NCBI GenBank assembly: GCA_963770045.1
Contig: CAVYOD010000023.1
Span: 1-64,000, forward strand
From: CAVYOD01 sp963770045
GTDB taxonomy: Bacteria > Acidobacteriota > Aminicenantia > Aminicenantales > CAVYOD01
DNA: 64,000 nucleotides
Direction of reading: 5' to 3'
Numbering within the stretch: the first letter of the stretch is position 1; every line of letters starts with the position of its first letter. The notes beneath the pieces are model-generated. The model did not search any database. It was not told the origin of the DNA and saw only the letters and a list, made by a program, of their open reading frames with translations. Shown here piece by piece: positions 35,553 through 45,763 of this stretch. The translations under genes and the position numbers were made by a program.

Positions 35553-36979
35553 GTTGATTTTAATTCCTCTGACAGCCTGGCCACGTCATCGATCGTCCCG
35601 ACCATATAAAAGGCCTGCTCGGGCTTGTCGTCGTGGAGGCCCTCGACGATCTCCTTGAAGCCTCTGACAGTGCTTTCAGCGGTCACATAGACGCCGGGCC
35701 GCCCGGTGAATTCTTCGGCCACGTGGAAGGGCTGGGAGAAGAAGCGCTGGATCTTCCGGGCCCGGGCGACCGCCAGCTTGTCCTCATCGGACAGCTCCTC
35801 GATTCCGAGGATGGCGATTATGTCCTGGAGGTCCTTGTACCTCTGGAGAACCTCTTTGACCCGGCGGGCCACACGGTAGTGCTCTTCGCCGACCACTCCG
35901 GGGTCCAGGATCCTGGAATAGGAAGCCAGGGGATCGACGGCCGGATAGATGCCCATATCGGTCAGAGCCCGGGACAGGTTCGTCGTAGCGTCGAGATGCG
36001 AGAAGGTGGTGGCCGGCGCAGGGTCGGTGAAATCATCGGCCGGGACATAGATCGCCTGGACGGAGGTGATGGAGCCTTTTTTAGTCGACGTGATTCGCTC
36101 CTCCAGCTCGCCGAGCTCGGTGGCCAGGTTCGGCTGATAACCAACCGCCGAGGGCATCCGGCCGAGGAGCGCCGAGACCTCTGATCCGGCCTGGACGAAA
36201 CGGAAAATATTGTCGATAAAAAGCAGGATGTCCTGGTTCATTTCGTCCCGAAAATATTCCGCCACCGAGAGCGCCGAAAGCCCGACGCGCAGTCTGGCGC
36301 CCGGGGGTTCGGTCATCTGGCCGTAGATCAGGGCCGTCTTGTCGATGACGCCCGACTGCTTCATCTCCAGCCAGAGGTCATTTCCCTCCCTCGTCCGTTC
36401 GCCCACGCCCGCAAAAACCGAGTAACCGCCGTGCTTGACGGCCACATTGTGGATCAATTCCTGAATGATGACGGTCTTGCCGACCCCGGCGCCCCCAAAC
36501 AGCCCGATCTTCCCGCCCCTCAAGAACGGCTGGATCAGGTCGATGACCTTGATCCCGGTCTCGAACATCTCCAGCTTGGTCGATTGCTCGTCCAGCGAAG
36601 GCGGAAGGCGATGGATGGGGTACTTCTTTTTGGCCAGGATCGGACCCAGATGATCGACCGGCTCCCCGATGACATTCATCAGCCGCCCCAGGGTCGCTTC
36701 GCCGACGGGCACTTCGATCGGACCACCCAGGTCAACGGCCTTCATTCCCCGGGCCAGGCCGTCGGTGGGATGCATTGAGACACAACGGACCTTGTCCTCG
36801 CCGATGTGCTGCTCCACCTCGGCGACGATGTTCACCGGGTTCGGGGTCTCGAAGCCTTCGCTGGTGATCGAAATAGCATTATGGATCTCGGGCAGCTCCT
36901 CATCCGTGAAGGCGATGTCGATCACGGCGCCGATGACCTGAACGACCCGTCCTATTTTTTCTTTTTTTTGTTCGTTCAT
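35549..36979 (-). CDS. atpD: ATP synthase F1 beta subunit
   Basis: 476 aa, intact. GRVVQVIGAVIDIAFTDEEL, GLARGMKAVDLGGPIEVPVG, IGLFGGAGVGKTVIIQELIH (Walker A), GERTREGNDLWLEMK, ALIYGQMTEPPGARLRVGLS, DILLFIDNIFRFVQAGSEVS and the DELSEED-like segment EELSDEDKLAVARARKIQRF are present. It carries the catalytic nucleotide sites of the F-type ATP synthase. It lies 21 bases after atpG. The insertion-free reading here, beside broken atpA and atpH, supports the view that the operon functions and that the breaks are errors. Confidence 0.96.
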   Translation of the reverse strand: MNEQKKEKIGRVVQVIGAVIDIAFTDEELPEIHNAISITSEGFETPNPVNIVAEVEQHIGEDKVRCVSMHPTDGLARGMKAVDLGGPIEVPVGEATLGRLMNVIGEPVDHLGPILAKKKYPIHRLPPSLDEQSTKLEMFETGIKVIDLIQPFLRGGKIGLFGGAGVGKTVIIQELIHNVAVKHGGYSVFAGVGERTREGNDLWLEMKQSGVIDKTALIYGQMTEPPGARLRVGLSALSVAEYFRDEMNQDILLFIDNIFRFVQAGSEVSALLGRMPSAVGYQPNLATELGELEERITSTKKGSITSVQAIYVPADDFTDPAPATTFSHLDATTNLSRALTDMGIYPAVDPLASYSRILDPGVVGEEHYRVARRVKEVLQRYKDLQDIIAILGIEELSDEDKLAVARARKIQRFFSQPFHVAEEFTGRPGVYVTAESTVRGFKEIVEGLHDDKPEQAFYMVGTIDDVARLSEELKST

Positions 36980-37000
36980 GATTTCTCCGTAATCATTCTC

Positions 37001-37864
37001 TCATTTGGCCATGGCTTCGACGGCGGTCATAATCTCCAGCAATTCCCTGGTGATCCCTGCCTGGCGGATTTTGTTGAGGACCAAGACCAGATCTGAGATG
37101 AGCTCTTCGGCGTTCTTGGTCGCGTTGTCCATGGCCATCATCCGGGCGGCGTGCTCGGCGGCCTGCGATTCAAAAAAACAGTGAAGGACCTGCTTCTCGA
37201 CGTAGAGCGTCAGCACGGAGTCCAGCATCGCCGCCGCCCCGGGTTCCCAATCGGGCGGCAGAAGGCTCCCGGCCTTCTCCGGGCTCGGGAGTTGCACCGG
37301 AAGGAGCGGCGTGATCGTGATACGGGGCGAGAGGATGGATTTGAATTCGTTATAGATGATATAAATGGCATCCGTCCGGCTGAAGGCATAGAGTTCGATC
37401 AAGAAATGAGCGAGCTCTCTGAGCGCTCCCGGGCTCAGTTTTTCCACCCGCTCGGAATAGGACATGTCGACGGGATAGGGGTACTTTTTGAAAAAGTTCA
37501 CCGCCTTCTTGCCGATGAGAACCACCCGGACATCGGCCGTTCGGGCTTTTACTTCCATAAAAGAGAGGGCCTCACCCAGGAGGTTTGAATTGAACGCGCC
37601 GCAGAGACCTTTGTCGGAAGTGATGACGACACATTCGATCTTTTTTTCCACCCGCCTGGTCAGCAGTGGATGGCTGTTGTCCCGAAGCCAGCCGGCGACA
37701 CGCGACAGCAATTCCGGATAGGCGTGCCAGTAGGCCCTGGATTCCAGGACGACCCGCTGAGCCTTTTTGAACTTGGCCGTGGAAACGGTCTTCATGGCCT
37801 GGGTGATTTGCTGGCTGTTGCGCACGCTTCTGATGCGGCGCCTGAGGTCGATGAGGGTCGACAT
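37001..37864 (-). CDS. atpG: ATP synthase F1 gamma subunit
   Basis: 287 aa. The N-terminal helix STLIDLRRRIRSVRNSQQITQAMKTVSTAK and the C-terminal helix EHAARMMAMDNATKNAEELI, then LVLNKIRQAGITRELLEIMT, are the conserved rotor-shaft helices. IECVVITSDKGLCGAFNSNL is the gamma signature region. Its ATG shares the A of the atpA stop (TGATG at 37866-37862), indicating coupled translation. It connects the F1 catalytic head to the c-ring. Confidence 0.95.
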   Translation of the reverse strand: MSTLIDLRRRIRSVRNSQQITQAMKTVSTAKFKKAQRVVLESRAYWHAYPELLSRVAGWLRDNSHPLLTRRVEKKIECVVITSDKGLCGAFNSNLLGEALSFMEVKARTADVRVVLIGKKAVNFFKKYPYPVDMSYSERVEKLSPGALRELAHFLIELYAFSRTDAIYIIYNEFKSILSPRITITPLLPVQLPSPEKAGSLLPPDWEPGAAAMLDSVLTLYVEKQVLHCFFESQAAEHAARMMAMDNATKNAEELISDLVLVLNKIRQAGITRELLEIMTAVEAMAK

Positions 37865-39391
37865 CAGGCCTTGGCTTCCTGTTTAAATTTGAGGCCGAAT
37901 TCCCTGAGCACGGCGCTGATCTCCTCGTCCAGGGAGGCATCGATCTGTTTCTTCTCGGCCAGCCTGGTCAGGAGTCCTTGATGTTCTTTTTCCACAAACG
38001 CAAAGAGTCTTGTCTCGTACTCCCGGATCTGGCTGACCTTGAATTCGTCCAGGAATCCCCGGTTGCCGGCGTAGATGATCAAGATCTGCTTTTCCACGGG
38101 AATCGGGACATTGGGATTCTGCTTGAGGATCTCGGTCAAGCGTTCTCCCCGGTCGAGTTGGGCCTGGCTCGTCCGGTCGAGCTCGGTACCGAACTGGGCA
38201 AAGGTGACCAGGTCCCGGTACTGGGCCAGGTCGAGCCTCAGCTTACCGGCCACCTGTTTCATCGCTTTGATCTGGGCGTTGCCGCCGACGCGGGAGACGG
38301 AGATCCCGACGTTGATGGCCGGGCGCACTCCGGCGTTAAAAAGCTCGGGCTCGAGATAGATCTGACCGTCAGTGATGGAGATGACATTGGTCGGGATATA
38401 GCCGGAAATATCATTGGCCTGTGTTTCGATCACGGGCAGGGCTGTCAGGGAACCGCCGCCGTTCGCATCATTGAGCTTGGCGGCCCGCTCGAGAAGGCGG
38501 GAATGGAGGTAGAAGACATCTCCGGGATAGGCCTCCCGTCCCGGCGGCCGGCGCAGGAGGAGCGAAATCTCACGGTAAGCGGCGGCGTGCTTGGAGAGGT
38601 CATCATAGATGATCAGGGCATGACGGCCGTTGTCCCGGAAATATTCTCCGATGGCGCAGCCGCTGTAAGGGGCCAGGTACTGGAGGGGCGAGGGATCGCT
38701 GGCTGACGAGGCCACGACGATGGTGTAGTCCATGGCCCCGTTGTCCTCCAGCATTTTGATCGTGTAGGCGACGGTCGAATTCTTCTGGCCGATGGCCACA
38801 TAGATGCAGATGACGCCCGATTCCTTCTGGTTGAGGATGGTATCCGTGGCGATGATCGTCTTCCCGGTCTGCCGGTCGCCGATGATCAGCTCCCTCTGGC
38901 CGCGTCCGATCGGGATCATGGCGTCGATGGCCTTGATGCCGGTCTGGAGGGGCTCGCGCACGGGGAGACGTTCCACGACTCCGGGCGCCAGCCGCTCGAT
39001 GGCCATGAAGACATCCGTCCGGATCGGTCCCTTTCCGTCAAGGGGCTGCCCGAGAGGGTTGACCACCCGGCCGATGAGCGCCGGCCCGGCCGGGACCTGC
39101 ATGATCCGGTGGGTGCGCTTGACCAGGTCGCCTTCCCTCACCAGATGGCTCTCTCCCAAGCAAGACGACCCCGACGCTGTCCTCTTCCAGGTTGAGCGAG
39201 ATTCCGTAGACACCGCGCGGAAGCTCGACAAGCTCGTTGTACATCACATGGTCAAGACCATGGACGCGGGCGATGCCGTCGCCGATGGAAGTCACCGTCC
39301 CGACTTCCTTGATATCGATCTTGGTCTCATAGCCTTCGATTTGATGCTGGATGATCCGGCTGATTTCGTCTGCTTTAATGTCCATGATCAT
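37864..39391 (-). CDS. atpA: ATP synthase F1 alpha subunit, one frameshift
   Basis: MDIKADEISRIIQHQIEGYE and GTVTSIGDGIARVHGLDHVM, then SVGVVLLG in one frame; near 39165 the frame slips and continues ESHLVREGDLVKRTHRIMQV. The rest is complete: GRGQRELIIGDRQTGKTIIA (Walker A), ALIIYDDLSKHAAAYREISL, RRPPGREAYPGDVFYLHSRL and PAINVGISVSRVGGNAQIKA. Total about 508 aa, normal. An organism with this operon cannot afford a dead alpha subunit, so the slip is best read as a sequence error. The start could be the ATG at 39391 or 39385. Confidence 0.95.
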
Positions 39392-39393
39392 TG

Positions 39394-39937
39394 CTATCCT
39401 TCGCTGAGTTTTTCCTTGAGATCGAGCAGATGCCCTTTCAGAGAAATATCGTAAACGAGATTGCCTTTTTTCAAGGCGAGGCCGCCGATGATATCCGGGT
39501 CGATCTTATAGATTAAGCGGACCGGCGTTTTCTCCAGCCGCTCCAGCTCTCCCTTCAACCTCGCCTCCTGAGCCCCGGTCAAGGGGAACGACCGATGAAA
39601 CTTCAAATGTGCGGACGCCCCTCTTCTCGTTCCAGAGGACCGGGAGATAATCCAGGATCTCATCCAGCAGCTCGAGTCGATTATGCTCCATCAACAGAAG
39701 AATAAACCTCGATGTTTTCGGCTGGAAGGACTCGGCCGCCAGGATCGACCCGACAATCTCGGATTTCTTCCTCGCCGCCAGGATCGGGCTCTCCAGAATT
39801 TCCTTCAGCTCTCTATGGTCCCGGCAGAGGCGGGCAAAATCCAAGAGTTCTCCCCGGATGGCTTCATACTCGGACTCGGTCTTGAGTGCGTTCGCCAAAC
39901 CCAGGGTGTACTTGTTAAGAAGAAGTTGACTTTTCAT
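39394..39937 (-). CDS. atpH: ATP synthase delta subunit, one frameshift
   Basis: The ATG at 39937 (MKSQLLLNKYTLGLANALKT) lies inside the end of atpF. The delta family pattern continues with FARLCRDHRELKEILESPIL and SKTSRFILLLMEHNRLELLD. In the region 39560-39600 the frame changes, and the C-terminal part reads LKGELERLEKTPVRLIYKID, then PDIIGGLALKKGNLVYDISL (the conserved G-G-x-x-x-K/R-x-x-x-x-x-x-D-x-S end). Total about 180 aa. It joins the peripheral stalk to the top of F1. Confidence 0.9.
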
Positions 39938-40499
39938 AGAGCTCCGCCAGCTGCCCAATGGACCGGTCGATGAGGATCGTCTGGTCCCCCGGGGTCAAGT
40001 CTTTTTTGAGCCGTTCCTCAGCCAGGTGGGTGGCCAGTGCGGCCGTGTATTCTTTGAGTTCATGGATCGCGGCTTTGAGCTGGATCTCGATTTCCTGCTG
40101 GGCAAACCGCCGGATCCTTTCGACCTCCTTGTCAGTTAGCTCTTTGATCCTTGATTTTTCCCTAAGCCCCGCCGCTTCGGCCTCTTTTTCGATCCTGTCG
40201 ACCTCCTCCTTCAGGTGGGCGAGCCTCTCTTCTGTTTGTTTCTCCCTTTCAGAGGCCGCGATCCTCGCTTTTTCGGCATCCTCGAGGGATTGGGAGATCT
40301 CGGCCGACCTCCTCTCAAGGAAGCTCCTGATGGGCCTGCGGAGGAGGAAGGCCAAGCATCCGAAGAGGATGACGAAGTTGATGGTTTTCCCCAAAATGTC
40401 TTTGAGGCCGGAGGAAGCGGCACTCTCGGGAGGGGCAAAACAAAGAAAGAGAGGCAAGAGGAGAAGAATGATCTGGACGGGTCGGCGCGGGGTCCTCAC
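39915..40499 (-). CDS. atpF: ATP synthase F0 subunit b
   Basis: 194 aa. An N-terminal hydrophobic leader (IILLLLPLFLCFAPPESAAS) and a second membrane segment (FVILFGCLAFLLRRPIRSFL) precede a long charged coiled coil (ISQSLEDAEKARIAASEREK onward). The pattern L-R-R-P-I-R-x-F-L-E-R-R is typical of b subunits. The extra N-terminal leader looks like a cleavable signal peptide, as in several deep-branching lineages. It overlaps atpF-prime by four bases and atpH by 23. Confidence 0.88.
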   Translation of the reverse strand: MRTPRRPVQIILLLLPLFLCFAPPESAASSGLKDILGKTINFVILFGCLAFLLRRPIRSFLERRSAEISQSLEDAEKARIAASEREKQTEERLAHLKEEVDRIEKEAEAAGLREKSRIKELTDKEVERIRRFAQQEIEIQLKAAIHELKEYTAALATHLAEERLKKDLTPGDQTILIDRSIGQLAELYEKSTSS

Positions 40500-40915
40500 T
40501 GCAACAGCCTTTTCTCTATTTTTTCGGACAGTCCTTCCGCCCTGGAAGCCAGTTCTCCCTTTAAGACCTGAAACTGTTCATCCAGCTTCTTCTTAGCCTC
40601 TTCCACCTGGCTCCGATATTCCTGGCCGACCTCGGCGATCAGCCGGCTTTTTTCTTTTTGAGCCTGGGATTCCATTTCCTGTCTCAAGGCCTCGGCCCTA
40701 GAGGTGGCAGACCTGATCGATTCCTCGATCCGGCGGAGGTTTTGCTCCGCTTCTGTCAATGCTTTTTGGCAGGCTTCCTCGTCGTTCCGGACCCTGGATT
40801 CACGTTCTCCCATGACTTTTCGCACCGGACGGAAGAAGATCTTGGAGAGGACGATGACCAGGATGCAAACGAGGAGAAAGACGACTATGATGGATGCGGC
40901 GTTGAACGTGAGCAT
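40496..40915 (-). CDS. ATP synthase F0 subunit b-prime
   Basis: 139 aa. One membrane segment (IIVVFLLVCILVIVLSKIFF) is followed by RPVRKVMGERESRVRNDEEA and a coiled coil rich in Glu/Lys/Ala to the end. It is homologous to the b subunit encoded next, so the enzyme has a b/b-prime heterodimeric stalk as in chloroplasts and some bacteria. It is the first gene of the run. Genes for a and c subunits are not upstream, so F0 a and c must be encoded elsewhere. Confidence 0.85.
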   Translation of the reverse strand: MLTFNAASIIVVFLLVCILVIVLSKIFFRPVRKVMGERESRVRNDEEACQKALTEAEQNLRRIEESIRSATSRAEALRQEMESQAQKEKSRLIAEVGQEYRSQVEEAKKKLDEQFQVLKGELASRAEGLSEKIEKRLLQ

Positions 40916-40985
40916 GTATTCACTTCGAGGCCAGAAGTAAAAAAAAATTTACCATTTTCGGCCCTAAAAAGCAAGCCAACCAGCA

Positions 40986-41080
40986 GTGAGGAGTCAGCTG
41001 CTAGCTAAGGATTCAAGGTCTCGGTACGTGGTGAAATAGCTTGAGAGGTCTTATGGGATTACACTGCTCAGTCTCAGCGA
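40986..41080. repeat. Weak heptamer-type array pair upstream of the atp operon
   Basis: GTGAGGA-GTCAGCT-GCTAGCT at 40986-41006 and an inverse CACTGCTCAGTCTCAGC at 41063-41079 resemble the arrays at 22.6 and 31.3 kb but are more degenerate and only 57 bases apart. They lie in the 158-base gap between the folC end and atpF-prime. Confidence 0.3.
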
Positions 41081-42397
41081 ACTGGGCGGCGAGAGATGAT
41101 TGCCAAATGTGCGTCCCAGATTTTTTTGATTTCGCCGACGAGGAAGAGCGAGCCGGTGGCGAGCACAAGGCCGTTTCTTCCGGCCAGGGAAAGGGCCCTG
41201 AGCATAGCTTTTTTGACGTCGGGTTCCACGATCACCTTAGCCCTGAACTTTGAGGCAACAGTCAGGATCTCTTTCGGGGAAGCAGACCTAGCATAGGGGA
41301 CTCGAGTGATAATGACCCGCCGCGCCAGGGGGAAGAGCAGATTTACCATCTTTTTGATCGCTTTGTCTTTCATCACTCCAAAGACGAGCGTCAGGGGCCT
41401 GCGGACGAAATCCTCGGCGTATTTTCTCAGGACGGCAGCGCCGCCTTCATTGTGGGCTCCGTCAAGGACAACAAGAGGCCGGCGGGCGATGATTTCGAGC
41501 CGACCGTCCCAACGGGCTTCCCTGACGCCCTGGATGATCTTCCCCGGTTCCAATTTTCTCCAGCGCCGGCCGAGCTCGACAGCCGAGGCGATGGCCACTG
41601 CGGCATTTCTCCCCTGGTGTTCTCCCTGGAGCCCGGGCGAATAATCGTATCTCTCCCCTTCCCATTCAAAGGAAAACCTATAATCACGGTTTCGTTTTTT
41701 TGCCTGGAACCTGCTGCTTGGGTCAAAGACTCCAAAAAAAGGCGCATCCACATCGAGGGCTTTCTTTTTCAGGACGCTGCGGGCCACTCCTCTTTCGACG
41801 CCACAGATGACAGGAATCCCAGGCTTGATAATCCCTGCTTTCTCCCTGGCGATCTGGCTCAAGCTCGACCCCAAATATTCCTGGTGATCGCGGGAAATGG
41901 AGGTAATGACCGAGATAACCGGGGTAACGACGTTGGTCGCATCAAACCGCCCTCCCATTCCCACCTCCAGGATGGCGATATCCACTGACTGCTCTTGAAA
42001 ATAGCGAAAAGCGAGAGCGGTCAGGAACTCAAAATAGGTCGGTGGCGAAGAGAGCTTTTTCTGCCTGAGCAGCTTCTCTGTCCTATTCTTAAGTAGAGAG
42101 GTCAGGCGGCAAAAGTCCCTTCTCGGGATCAAGGCCTCACCGATGCGGATGCGCTCCTCAACTTTGACCAGGTGAGGGGAAGTGTAAAGGCCGGGACGAA
42201 AACCGTGTTTGCAGAGGATCCGGCTCAGCATGGCGCAGACAGAGCCCTTTTCCGTTGGTGCCCGCGACCAGCACCGCCGGGTATTTCAGATGGGGGTCGC
42301 CGAGCGCTAAGAGCAGAGTCCGGATATTCTCCAGCCCTAGCTTGACACCAAAGGTCTGGAGTTTTTGAAGATAGTCTTGAGATTGTCCATAATTCAT
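41074..42397 (-). CDS. folC: Bifunctional folylpolyglutamate synthase / dihydrofolate synthase, one frameshift
   Basis: MNYGQSQDYLQKLQTFGVKL, then PAVLVAGTNGKG; at this P-loop the G-run at 42245-42247 has one base too many. Dropping it gives GTNGKGSVCAMLSRILCKHG and a continuous protein of about 440 aa. Further marks: FRPGLYTSPHLVKVEERIRI, FEFLTALAFRYFQEQSVDIA, EVGMGGRFDATNVV, SISRDHQEYLGSSLSQIARE and VVLDGAHNEGGAAVL. It adds glutamate to dihydropteroate and folates. The ATG overlaps the accD stop (ATGA), as seen in many bacteria. Confidence 0.9.
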
Positions 42398-43185
42398 GGA
42401 GCGCGATTGAGCAGCAGCTTCAAGGCCTTGATCAGATAAGGACGCAGATTCTTCCGCTCCACCACGTCGTCCAGCATCCCGTGGCTGAGGAGGAACTCCG
42501 ACCGCTGGAACCCCTTGGGCAGTTTTTCTTTGATCGTCTGCTCGATGACCCGGGGCCCGGCGAAGCTGATCAGGGCATTCGGCTCGGCGATATTAAGGTC
42601 TCCCAGCATGGCGAAGCTCGCCGTCACTCCTCCTGTCGTGGGGTCGGTCAAAACCGAGATGAAGGGTACTCTGGCTTCTTCGAGCTTGGCCAGAGCGGCG
42701 CTCGTCTTGATCAGCTGCATCAAGGACAGAATCCCTTCCTGCATCCGCGCTCCCCCGGAGCACGAGACGATGATCAGGGGCTTTTTCTCCCGGGTGGACA
42801 ATTCGGCGGCTCGGGTTATTTTTTCGCCGACCACAGAGCCCATGCTTCCCCCGAGAAAAGCGAAATCCATGGCCGAGACGATGATACTGATGCCGCCGAT
42901 CGTGCCGGCGCCGGTTAGAACCGCTTCGGGGAGAAGCGTCTTTTTCTGGTTTTCCTTGAGTCTCAGGTCGTAGGGCTTAGTGTCCACAAACCCGAGAGCG
43001 TCGACGGGAAGGACATTCTGGTCCAGGAGCGAATATTTCCCATCGTCGAACAGCATGCTCAGGCGTTCGGGAGCCGAGAGCCGGAAATGGAAGTTGCAGG
43101 ACGGGCAGACCGAAAGATTATCGATGATATCTTGCTTATAGAGTATTCGCTGGCAATTGTTGCACCGCGTCCACAAACTATCCAT
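42394..43185 (-). CDS. accD: Acetyl-CoA carboxylase carboxyltransferase beta subunit
   Basis: 263 aa, intact. The N-terminal zinc ribbon is MDSLWTRCNNCQRILYKQDI followed by NLSVCPSCNFHFRLSAPERL (two CxxC pairs). The carboxyltransferase core has VSAMDFAFLGGSMGSVVGEK, IIVSCSGGARMQEGILSLMQ, ISVLTDPTTGGVTASFAMLG and ISFAGPRVIEQTIKEKLPKG. It transfers CO2 from carboxybiotin to acetyl-CoA with AccA, the first step of fatty-acid synthesis. accA is not in the window. It is coupled to folC downstream. Confidence 0.95.
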   Translation of the reverse strand: MDSLWTRCNNCQRILYKQDIIDNLSVCPSCNFHFRLSAPERLSMLFDDGKYSLLDQNVLPVDALGFVDTKPYDLRLKENQKKTLLPEAVLTGAGTIGGISIIVSAMDFAFLGGSMGSVVGEKITRAAELSTREKKPLIIVSCSGGARMQEGILSLMQLIKTSAALAKLEEARVPFISVLTDPTTGGVTASFAMLGDLNIAEPNALISFAGPRVIEQTIKEKLPKGFQRSEFLLSHGMLDDVVERKNLRPYLIKALKLLLNRAP

Positions 43186-43232
43186 GACGATTATTCAAAT
43201 TCCTTCGGCCTTGACTGAGAACTTTTCCAGGC

Positions 43233-43716
43233 CTATTCGAAGGATTCTCCTTTTTGGGGAGTCAGGTATTGAGTCTTTATGCGGTGGGAAAGATTCTCGA
43301 TGACCGCGGTCGAATCAGGCAACTCCTCTTCGATCTCTTCCTCCGTGTTGAGGAGGTTCAAGCACCGACGCCAGGAAGCGGTCCTTGTCGATCGGCTTCT
43401 CAAAATAGTCCGCCGCGCCAAAAGAAGACAGAGCTTCGTGCCTGTATTGCGGACCCCGGTAGAGCCCGGTGACGATGATCACCGGGACATTTCCCTTGGA
43501 CTCCTGGGAGATCCGTTTGGTCAGGTCAAAACCATGGATCTTGGGAAGGATGGCTTCCAGGATGACCAGGTCCGGCTTTTCTGCCTTGAACTTTTCATAG
43601 GCGGCCAGACCGTCCGAGGCCTTGATGATGTTGATTTTGTAGGGTTTGAACAGTTCGGCCATGTAGTCGAGACTCTGGGCCTCGTAATCGACAATCATAA
43701 TCTTCTTTTCTGCCAT
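43233..43716 (-). CDS. Atypical receiver-domain (CheY-like) protein, one frameshift
   Basis: MAEKKIMIVDYEAQSLDYMA, then DGLAAYEKFKAEKPDLVILE, PKIHGFDLTKRI, VPVIIVTGLY and AADYFEKPIDKDRFLASV. Beta-3 reads LVILEAILP: the phospho-accepting Asp is replaced by Glu54, and the second acidic residue of the usual D-D/E pair is Tyr11. Thr and the Lys of E-K-P are kept. Near 43365 a one-base slip leads to LNLLNTEEEIEEELPDSTAV, then IENLSHRIKTQYLTP. About 160 aa, no output domain. It may be a phosphorylation-independent adaptor. It lies just upstream of accD on the same strand. Confidence 0.75.
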
Positions 43717-43896
43717 GATTATGCCATAATGAAATGTTTTTAGATTTTAACCAAAACGGCTCTCATTTGTCAAACGGAGAAATCCCCATCGCCCGAACCT
43801 GGAATCTTCCCGAGAATTAGTGACTTTTTCTTGAAATGTGGCGCAAAATATTCCGTTTTGCTAGAATAGCCCAGAATCTATGGAAGGGAGTACAGC

Positions 43897-45665
43897 ATGA
43901 AAAGGACATTTTTGAGCCTGGGATTCCTCATCCTGGGCCTGAATTTCGCTTTCGGCCAGCAGATGTCTGAGCCGTTCAACGTTTCCCACTCAGCCACAAA
44001 CGAAAAGTGGGCGCAGGTGGCCATGGGACCCAACGGAGAGGTCCACATGGTCTGGGGTGAGGGGACCGAGGCAGGCCAAGAGGGCGACGATATCATCTAT
44101 GTGAAATATGACGGGGAAAAATGGAGCGCTCCCTTTAGACTCAAGATTAACCGGGATGTGCCGGCGGAAAGGCCGTATATCTACTGCAACGCCAAAGGAA
44201 CAATCGCGGTCGTTTGGGACGAGAACGGATACACAACTCTCCGGGTTTATAATCCCGTGCAGAAAAAATGGCTGGAGCCCGAAATAATCAGCGATGAGCA
44301 GGGTCGTGGTGTCAATGAACAATGGGTCACCGTTGACCTGGATGGGAACATTTATGCCATCTGGTTTTCCAAAACCGACGGTCGGGTCCATTCGCGGTCG
44401 AAAATCAACGGCGTCTGGGAAGAGGTCAAAAGAATGTCTGCCCCGGTCTTTTCCACCCAGGCTTGCATTGCGGCGGGGGACGACGGCCGCATCTGGGCGC
44501 TCTGGCGGGAAAAACAGGGCGACGGCAATTACAAAATCCGGTATAGCAAACGCACAAAGTCTACCCCTTGGTCAGGAAGCAAGATCATGAATTCCGCCGG
44601 GACCAGCCAGGCCCATCCCGGCTTGGCCATAGGGCCTGATGATATTCCTTATGTGGTTTTTGGAGACCAGCCCTATGAAGGCGCCCCGACCACGATCTAC
44701 ATCTGCAAAATAGATGAAAAAACGAATCCCATCGAAACGGTCACAGGCTCGGATCTTTTGCACTATCCCCGGATCGCTTTTGACGCGTACGGAAACAAGC
44801 ATGTGGCCGTCCAAAGAGGCCAAGGAGATAATGGCGAGGGCATAAAGTATACGAACAATATCGGCGGGCATTGGAGTCCTGCGGTTATCATGCCCAATTC
44901 CGGCGGCTTCACGAAAGTTCCCGGAATTGCGGCCGACCCATTCGGAAATGTCGCCCTTGTCTGGGCCGCGGCCGGAGAAGCCTGGTTCAGTTCCCTCTAT
45001 CCGGTCGTCGTGAAGAAGCTTTATCCGCCCAGTCAATTTGGCGGGCAGCCCTGAGCTTTGCTCCAAATCCGACTTACACCTTGAACTGGGAAGCTAATCC
45101 GCTCAACAACGTTCAGCATGTCAAGGCGTATAACATCTATAAAAAAGAAGAGGGCGATCCCGATTTCCAGTTGCTCCTCAAGGTTTCCAAGACAACTACG
45201 TCGGCGTCCTTTGCTTACCCCGAGGTTAAACCGACCATTCAATTCGGAATAACCGCGGTCGGGCTCAACGGAATTGAGAGCGGCGTAGCCATCTTCCAGA
45301 TTACTCCTCCGCCCGTCCTGGCCCCGCTGAATCTCAGCGCGGCGGTCTCTCTCCACTTCACGGCCGGCATCCCTGATGCGACCTACAAACTCAGCTGGCA
45401 ATCCAATCCCCAGGACGCGGAGAATTACATCCAGGGATACAAGATCTATAAAAAGGAAGGCAGCGGGAATTTTGGGGCCATCGCCACACTTCCGAAATCA
45501 ACGTTCTCGGTCACGTATACCGTGGCTAACCCCCAGCAGAGAATTTTCTTCGCGATCACGGCGGTTTCTGTTCTCGGCCAAGAAAGCGTCATGGCCGTTT
45601 TCGGGTCCATATCGGCGCAGAACGGCGTCAAATCAAGAACCGGCTTGCTGAACTCTAAGAATTAG
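43897..45665 (+). CDS. Secreted beta-propeller (BNR/sialidase-like) protein with FnIII-like domains, frameshifts near 45035-45055
   Basis: A GGAAGGGAG RBS precedes MKRTFLSLGFLILGLNFAFG (signal peptide). Residues about 25-370 are repeated propeller blades with the pattern VAMGPNGEVHMVW, VTVDLDGNIYAIW, IAAGDDGRIWALW, LAIGPDDIPYVVF, IAFDAYGNKHVAV and IAADPFGNVALVW. Two close slips (YPP/VNLAGS/LSFAPNPTY), recognised by comparison with the paralogue downstream, lead into two FnIII-like domains (VKAYNIYKKEEGDPDFQLLL, then IQGYKIYKKEGSGNFGAIAT). About 589 aa, extracellular or surface. No sialidase catalytic residues are evident, so binding rather than hydrolysis is likely. Confidence 0.65.
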
Positions 45666-45732
45666 CTAAGGCCGGGCCGGAAGCTGTTTCTTATATCTTT
45701 GGACATTGGGTGGAACTTTTTTTTGAATATGG

Positions 45733-45757
45733 TATAATTTAATGCCGAAATGGAGGA
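45733..45757 (+). promoter_or_regulatory. Extended -10 promoter element and strong RBS for the second propeller gene
   Basis: TGGTATAAT (TATAAT at 45733-45738, preceded by TGn) is an extended -10; no good -35 is seen upstream of the T-run. GGAGGAGG follows at about 45752-45759, seven bases before the ATG at 45764. This spacing means a leader of about 20 bases. Confidence 0.4.
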
Positions 45758-45763
45758 GGAAAA

